A stretch of DNA of 64,000 nt, taken from assembly GCF_964355755.1 (NCBI RefSeq), contig NC_092674.1:22160001-22224000 (forward strand), read 5' to 3'. The translations under genes were made by a program, and so were the position numbers. Below the pieces are notes generated by a model. That model did no database searches and was not told where the DNA came from. It saw only the letters and a program-made list of their open reading frames with translations. This document shows, piece by piece, positions 58,659 to 64,000 of the stretch. Every line of letters starts with the position of its first letter. The stretch's first letter is position 1. This DNA is from Antedon mediterranea (taxonomy: Eukaryota; Echinodermata; Crinoidea; Comatulida; Antedonidae).

Positions 58659-58985
58659 AAGAATTATTCTTCTACTCCATGTTTTAATATATTTTCTGAA
58701 TGTTATGACATTATATATAAAAACAAGACAATAGTCCTAATCATAAAATTACATAGATATAAACAATAACATATTGACATAATTATTATAGCTCTTACAT
58801 AGAAAAATGGTATGTCTGTTAAACACCTAGTTTCCATAGTTACGCTAGTTTTATAATCATCATCACATCACGCTTGGTTATAAATTAATGAATGATGGAA
58901 TTAATTATCTTCTTTTAATATATTTTCTAAATGTTATTACATTATATTAAAAACAAGACAATAGTACCTGATCATAAATACATAT
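58260..58985. repeat. Three degenerate tandem copies with TTTCCATAGTTACGCTAGTT core
   Basis: The core occurs at about 58382, 58542 and 58832, preceded each time by CATTGAAAAATgg/AGACAAAC-like text and followed by ATAATCATC...AATTAATTATCTT. Units are unequal, roughly 160-290 bp. A long (ATT)n run at 58621-58660 separates units two and three. Confidence 0.7.
58621..58660. repeat. (ATT)n microsatellite
   Basis: About twelve ATT triplets. Confidence 0.95.
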
Positions 58986-60560
58986 CTTTAGTTAACAATA
59001 GTTTTAACGACAGGAGTATATTAAATGTTCCAAACAATAGACCTGGTCATAAATATACCTTAATATGGTTTCTAAATTGTAATGCTTCACATATTAAAAA
59101 CAAATTAGGCCTGTCATATTCTACTTCCATGCATTTTCTATAATAATGATACTTATATGTAGGCAGCCCTTGTCTGTTTTATATTCTCAACTTTGTCTGG
59201 TATAACAGTCTTCTTTTATGAAAAGTTTCTAAATATTTATTAGTTTCTAAATGTTTTCATATTAACAGGTATCACGTGTGTTTAGTTCTGAAAAGAACTG
59301 CTGAGTTGCTTGATGTTTCGATCAATGTATTTTGATAGTCCTCAGGAGTGAGAAAACATGTGATGTACTACAAATTTTATACAAACATACATATTGATTT
59401 CGCCATGCAAAGCTTCAAACAATATAAGTAATATCAGATTTAACCTACATATTGATGGTAAAAAAACACGAAAAACCCTTAAACTCTGTTGCTATAATAA
59501 AATTATTTTCGCAGTGTCTTTAATGCAACACAACCAGTCTTGATACTCTTTAAAGAATAGACTATACATGGTCTTTGTTTCACTGTCCTTGAAGTTGTGG
59601 TTGTCTATTTTCTTTATAACAATGGGATTTTTTCTCTAAATTGAAGTAATGGCTGGTTTAAACACGTGTAAGTGCACTAATGTAAAGATCGATCTAATCA
59701 GTATTCTAGAAGTAATCAAATGACAGGAAAATCATTTTGTTTTGTCTTTTTTCATGTATTCATAGAGATATTATAGTGAACTATAATATCTCTATGATTC
59801 ATTGCAGTTGTCAGGCAACAAATGAGTACTTATAGATTTTGTTTTTTGGGCATTGATATGTTTCGTGTTTTAGTTTTACCAAGACATACTCATACTGTTT
59901 TATTTCAAAAACGAACTTAATACATTAAAGAATTAAATCTTTTGTTTTCTGATATTGATTGCAATCAGTGTTTTATTAAACATTATTTTAACAATTTTCT
60001 CTATTCTCTCTATCAGACTGTGTACTGTAGTTGTACATTGTTGTATTTGCAAATGAGATAAGTTTATAATCATATGTTACTAAACTGACTTAAGTCTAAT
60101 TTACTGTGTGTTTGGTAAAATTATGTCAGAGTGGACCAACAGTGTGACATCGGACATTGCAAAAGTTACATAATACCTGTTCTATCATTCCTCTTATTTT
60201 ATTTATCACCTTTATTACTAAATAATGTGTTTTGTCTCTCGTACATCTACATTTTAACGTCTCTATTGGTTACCAGTAAAACAGCTTATCTATTAATACA
60301 AAGATGTTTTTTTATCCAAATCCAAGTTTTTCCCCACAATACATTTCTCGCATTAATTAATGTAATGTAATGTAATTAAATGTAACTTGTAGTCGTATAC
60401 TTAACATCCACCACTCTCTAATTATCCACCATTTTGGTTGAAGTTGTGTTGAGAGGAGAGAATTGGCCATTTATAATTGTAAAACTCATTTTGTTGTGAT
60501 TCCCTAAAACCTATAACCCCTTATATATTTTTCTTGGTTTTCATTTATGTTTTATTTATT
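58986..60560. other. AT-rich stretch, no gene seen
   Basis: No supported exon. It contains a perfect 16-bp hairpin at 59761-59796. Near 59285-59350 a CTGAGGACT...TCGAAACATC motif on the minus strand recalls retroelement 3' ends but is too weak to name. Confidence 0.35.
59761..59796. repeat. Perfect 16-bp inverted repeat with 4-nt loop
   Basis: Arms CATAGAGATATTATAG (59761-59776) and CTATAATATCTCTATG (59781-59796) are exact complements around TGAA. Confidence 0.95.
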
Positions 60561-62110
60561 AGTTATCCGCTTGATATACCAAGCGGATAACTCCTTGTTA
60601 TTGTATGAGATCAACATTTCTTTTCTGTATTATTCTTCTTTCCTTCCTTCCTTTTTGTGAGTCGCGTTTCTCTAAAATGTGTAAACATAACATTTCATAA
60701 CTTTGACAACATATGGGCATTTACGTGAAGTTGTGCACCTCCTATTTTTGAATGACGTCATAGTTGCGCAACGTGACTTACGCGCAATTTTATGAATTTC
60801 AATGATTGATCATAGATTAAAAACCAAAAGTCATTTAGTATTGACACTTTGACAAAATTTAAGTCATATCAGGGGCAAACTTTCTACGGATTAAAAATGG
60901 CATGTTTCACAAGAAGTTACGCGCGCACGCGCATTTAAAATTTCAAAATGCGCAAAATTAATTTCTAATCAACTTTTTACGCGTTTCACGTAGCGTGGTG
61001 CGGCGCGCACGTAGCGATAAAAACATATTTTTTTCTCTTGAATTATATTTTTCAAGCCTTTCCTAGTAATTTGAAAACAATTTAGACCTTTTCCAGTTTA
61101 AATAACGCCATACGAACACGTTGAATTAGACAATTTGTGCGCGTTTTTTATGAAAAAGCTTAAAAAATCATCAAAATAATGTCTTTTTTTAAACAGTCAT
61201 AGTTTCTAAATTAAACCGTGAACCGTTTATTTTTATTACAAAATCTAGAAGTTGATGAGTTGCAGATATCGGATCATGCATCGATAAGGCTAAAAAAACA
61301 TTGTGACGTAATCGTATGGCCACACGAATGTAAAATATAGGATTTTTGTCTGTTTCGTTATTGCTCATCACATTCAATGGAGCGCATCACGCTTATCTGT
61401 ATTCCTTTTTCTCCTATATTTATATATTGTCTAGGTCAATCAACTTTCTTTAGCATGAGATAAAAATATTTTAATTTTTATAACGTCATCATGCCTAAAA
61501 ATTTTAATTACGTGGGTCATTAATTTCATCTTTACAGTAAATTTTAATCTGTAATAGCTCGTAAGAATAAAATGTGATAATCACGATTAAAACATTTTCT
61601 GGAAGCTATAGGATTGTAGATACGAATTCATGTAAACATTTTGCCAATCGGATGTTGTGACGTCATCATATTGCCAGTTGAATAAAAAAAGTCGTATTTT
61701 CATATTTTGCGTAATAGTTCATCACATTTAAAAGGGTGCGCATCTATATTATTTTACGTATTCAAATTTCTTCTACACGTTAATATGTTGTTCCTGAGAT
61801 AATTTCCTTCTGAAATTGCTATTTAAGTGTTTCATTTTGATACCGTCGCCATGTTAAAAATTGGAATAAATGGCGGGTCCCGTAATTTCACCTATTCTAC
61901 ACTGTATGTAATATGTATACAGATTATACTGTTTGCATGTATACTATATGACACAAAATTGACAGAATTCAGCACTAACAGCATATCATATTCTTCAGTT
62001 CTTGTCATAATGCCATAATCTTTATCTGTGTGCAATATTCCAACGTATGACGTGCACGTGGCGTTTGTCGTTGTGCGGATAACTAACTCGTCAAAGTGAC
62101 GAGTTTCATG
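60561..62110. mobile_element. Non-coding element bounded by hairpins
   Basis: The left end holds GTTATCCGC / GCGGATAAC arms around TTGATATACCAA, which itself pairs. The right end has GTGCGGATAACTAACTCGTC followed by AAGTGACGAGTT, a second hairpin. The body has no open frames of note but repeats a pattern at about 60754, 61303 and 61658: TGACGT(C/A)AT, then a CATCACATT...GCGCAT block about 70-90 bp later in the last two. This suggests degenerate internal repeats of roughly 350 bp. A lone hairpin of the same family is at 17456-17490. Confidence 0.5.
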
Positions 62111-62164
62111 TCTAGTTTAATCTTGTCTTTGCACTGAATTACACTTACAATGCTAAATCATTGA

Positions 62165-63670
62165 TTTCCAAAGTGGCTAGGCTCGCACTGGCCGATCGCC
62201 AAGTCGCCATGGGCGAAAACGTTTCCAGATTGGCGAAAAATAAAACGGCTACTTTAGCCATTTTGGCGATGTCATAATGATAAAATAGATAATCAAATAA
62301 TCATTTTGGCGAAAGCATAAAGTCCAACTAAAAGGTCCATTTGTCGATCTCCAAGGATTTATTTTGTTCGTTATCACGTTTTTACTTCAAGCTCCATTTT
62401 TCGTCAACTTGTTTCGTTGTACCAGGCGTCTCTTTGTTATTTCAATATGATGGAGATAGCAGGTGTAGACTGCATAGAGAGACAGACGTTACACGACACA
62501 TGGATGATGAAGTCTACCCAAACTATCACGTGTTGTGCGCTGCACAAACGATTACGATAGCCGACGGTCGGCTAATTACCGGGATTGTCTATTTTTCGAT
62601 AGGGGTGTACTTTTCCGATTAAAAAGAAACATTATAGTATCTTCGATGAATGACGTCTTAATCTTATCGAAATCAACAATTTATGCGTTATGCATTTTAG
62701 ACTCTTCCAATTTAATGTAGTTTAATATTTTACCCGTAATAAACTTCCCTCGTGCGTCAGTAGAGTAAACAAAACAACATGCGGGAAATGGTAGAGTCTA
62801 ACGGGGATTTAGCTAAACACACACGTGCATTATTTCCACAGCTGAGCGGGGCCGGCCGCCGGCTTCTGTGTTGTTGTGTAAATAAATAATCGGGACGACG
62901 GTATATAAACAGGGAGTTGTAAAATACAACTCCCTGGTATAAATTTCTCGCCCTGACAGAAACGCTTCGGCGCAGCCTTGAGGGATGGAAAGACGTGTAC
63001 TCTGTGCTTTGGCTTATATTATCTTAGGTTCAACAACGATACGAGGGAATTAAATTTTCCTCAATATTTTTAGCATACGACATACCGTCGTACATAATTT
63101 TGTAGGCCGGCGGGGCGGTACTGCACTTTCGCACCTCTTGAGCATACCCAATTTAACTTTAACCCGCTGCGCGGCGGTGACGCTGAGTGACCGTGAAGTC
63201 TAGGACACGATTTTTGCCTGGAAGCCATCACACAAACATGACCAGCCAAGCGTAAAAAACAAAAGTAACATAGCGTTCAGGGGATTTCAGAAAATGTTTC
63301 TATTGATAACTGTATGAATGCTGTATGATTAAAAACAATTTGAACAATTGTTTTGATCATGTAAAAAAATACAAAAAAAATATTTTTTTCAATCATACAG
63401 TGATTTAGGCATGGTTTTTTATCTCAATGCCTTACAAAAATGTTCAGGGAACAGTGTATAGACCTGTTGACATAGATAAATTGACTAAAATGTTTTTACC
63501 ACTATATTTCAAAAATTTTTAATTTTGGCTATAAACCGATTCATTTGGCTAAATAAAAAAATTTGACTTTAGCCATTTTGGCTATAGATAAACTGATTTG
63601 ACTAAAAAAAATATTTTGACTTTCGCCAAATGGCTAAACAAAATAAAATTTTAGTGCTACCCCAGAGTGG
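62165..63670. mobile_element. Possible element with TTGGCGA/TTTAGCCA-rich ends
   Basis: Both ends are rich in alternating GGCGA, TTAGCCATTTTGGC and TTTCGCCAAATGGCTA motifs (62195-62310 and 63530-63650). The outer parts can be read as weak inverted copies. Between them lies GC-richer DNA with CpGs, including the hairpin at 62911-62937, and short frames without recognised motifs (62341-62622). Unity of the element is a guess. Confidence 0.3.
62911..62937. repeat. Perfect 12-bp hairpin (CAGGGAGTTGTA)
   Basis: CAGGGAGTTGTA, AAA loop, TACAACTCCCTG. It is followed by a CpG-containing stretch starting GTATAAATTTCTCGCC. Confidence 0.9.
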
Positions 63671-64000
63671 TTCAGTAGAGAACAATAACAATATAAGAAA
63701 AATATTTTAAAGACAACAAACAAAGTAATTTACATTAGTAAAAGGTTTATCTACAGAACATACAGTATATATAAAAATTAAACCTTAATCAGTAATATTT
63801 TGGATTGAAAGTAAAATTCATCAAACAAAGTCTGTTTAACAGTATTTTCGAGAGAGTTTTCTAAGAAGTCCTGGAATCAAATGGTGTTAATACAGGTTAT
63901 TAGTTAGCGATGAGGAGAATGATTAATCCATACTTTGGGAGCAAGCATGGGTTGCATTCCATAGTGCTTCAAGAATTGTTATTGGTGTTTATAAATTAAA
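63671..64000. other. Right window edge, no gene seen
   Basis: AT-rich. Nothing is recognised. Confidence 0.3.

Noticed and set aside
57240-64000. Missing C-terminal exons of RNASEH2B.
   Set aside because: No segment with an acceptor completes the GG codon and encodes a lysine-rich tail or PIP box. They are presumed to lie beyond the window.

Overview
This window looks like nuclear DNA of a marine deuterostome, most likely an echinoderm. It is AT-rich and has short, intron-split genes with GT-AG introns. It is densely packed with decayed transposons and tRNA-derived SINEs, and the palindrome TAGGCCTA is scattered through the non-coding DNA. The species call is inference. The gene calls rest on exons whose reading frames close exactly across the splice sites.

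Left third (1-29,400), minus strand: a tandem family of death-effector-domain (DED) genes. Three copies of the same first coding exon lie at 1092-543, 21407-20879 and 27219-26678, and a fourth, truncated fragment lies at 28605-28795. Each first exon is followed by tiny symmetric phase-1 exons, mostly 33 nt. Only the middle copy is complete in the window. Its eight coding exons (21407 to 15771) give a 373-residue protein: N-terminal DED, a second helical region, a linker built from small exons, and a C-terminal TIR domain of SARM1 type with the WxxxE catalytic glutamate. The upstream copy (27219) has a 4-bp insertion that shifts the frame and a stop in a later exon. The left copy runs off the window edge. 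Between these genes lie fragments of LINEs (endonuclease and reverse transcriptase pieces), a broken transposase-like gene, foldback elements and several duplicated non-coding blocks (5.1-14.7 kb).

Centre (31,012-45,121), plus strand: a complete 20-exon U2SURP (SR140) gene, 985 residues, with RRM, SURP, CID-like and RS regions. Its introns hold a Mutator-like non-autonomous transposon with a 9-bp target duplication, several MITEs, a 30-bp minisatellite and a SINE fragment.

Right third, plus strand: RNASEH2B starts about 350 bp after the distal U2SURP polyadenylation signal. Seven coding exons (46364 to 57234) cover about 227 residues. The C-terminal part was not found and is probably beyond the right edge. 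Its introns carry a 2.2-kb long-inverted-repeat element with an 8-bp target duplication and an inserted LINE reverse transcriptase, a SINE, a TTAA-flanked element, a 48-bp minisatellite and a 3.5-kb inverted-repeat element. From 57,235 to 64,000 I see only repeats, including a non-coding element bounded by short perfect hairpins (60,561-62,110).

The most interesting candidates are the DED plus SARM1-like TIR gene with its array of 33-nt exons (a possible NAD-cleaving innate immune or cell-death effector with a splice-variable linker), and evidence that GGCCTA hexamers have been gained at TA sites between otherwise duplicated sequences.
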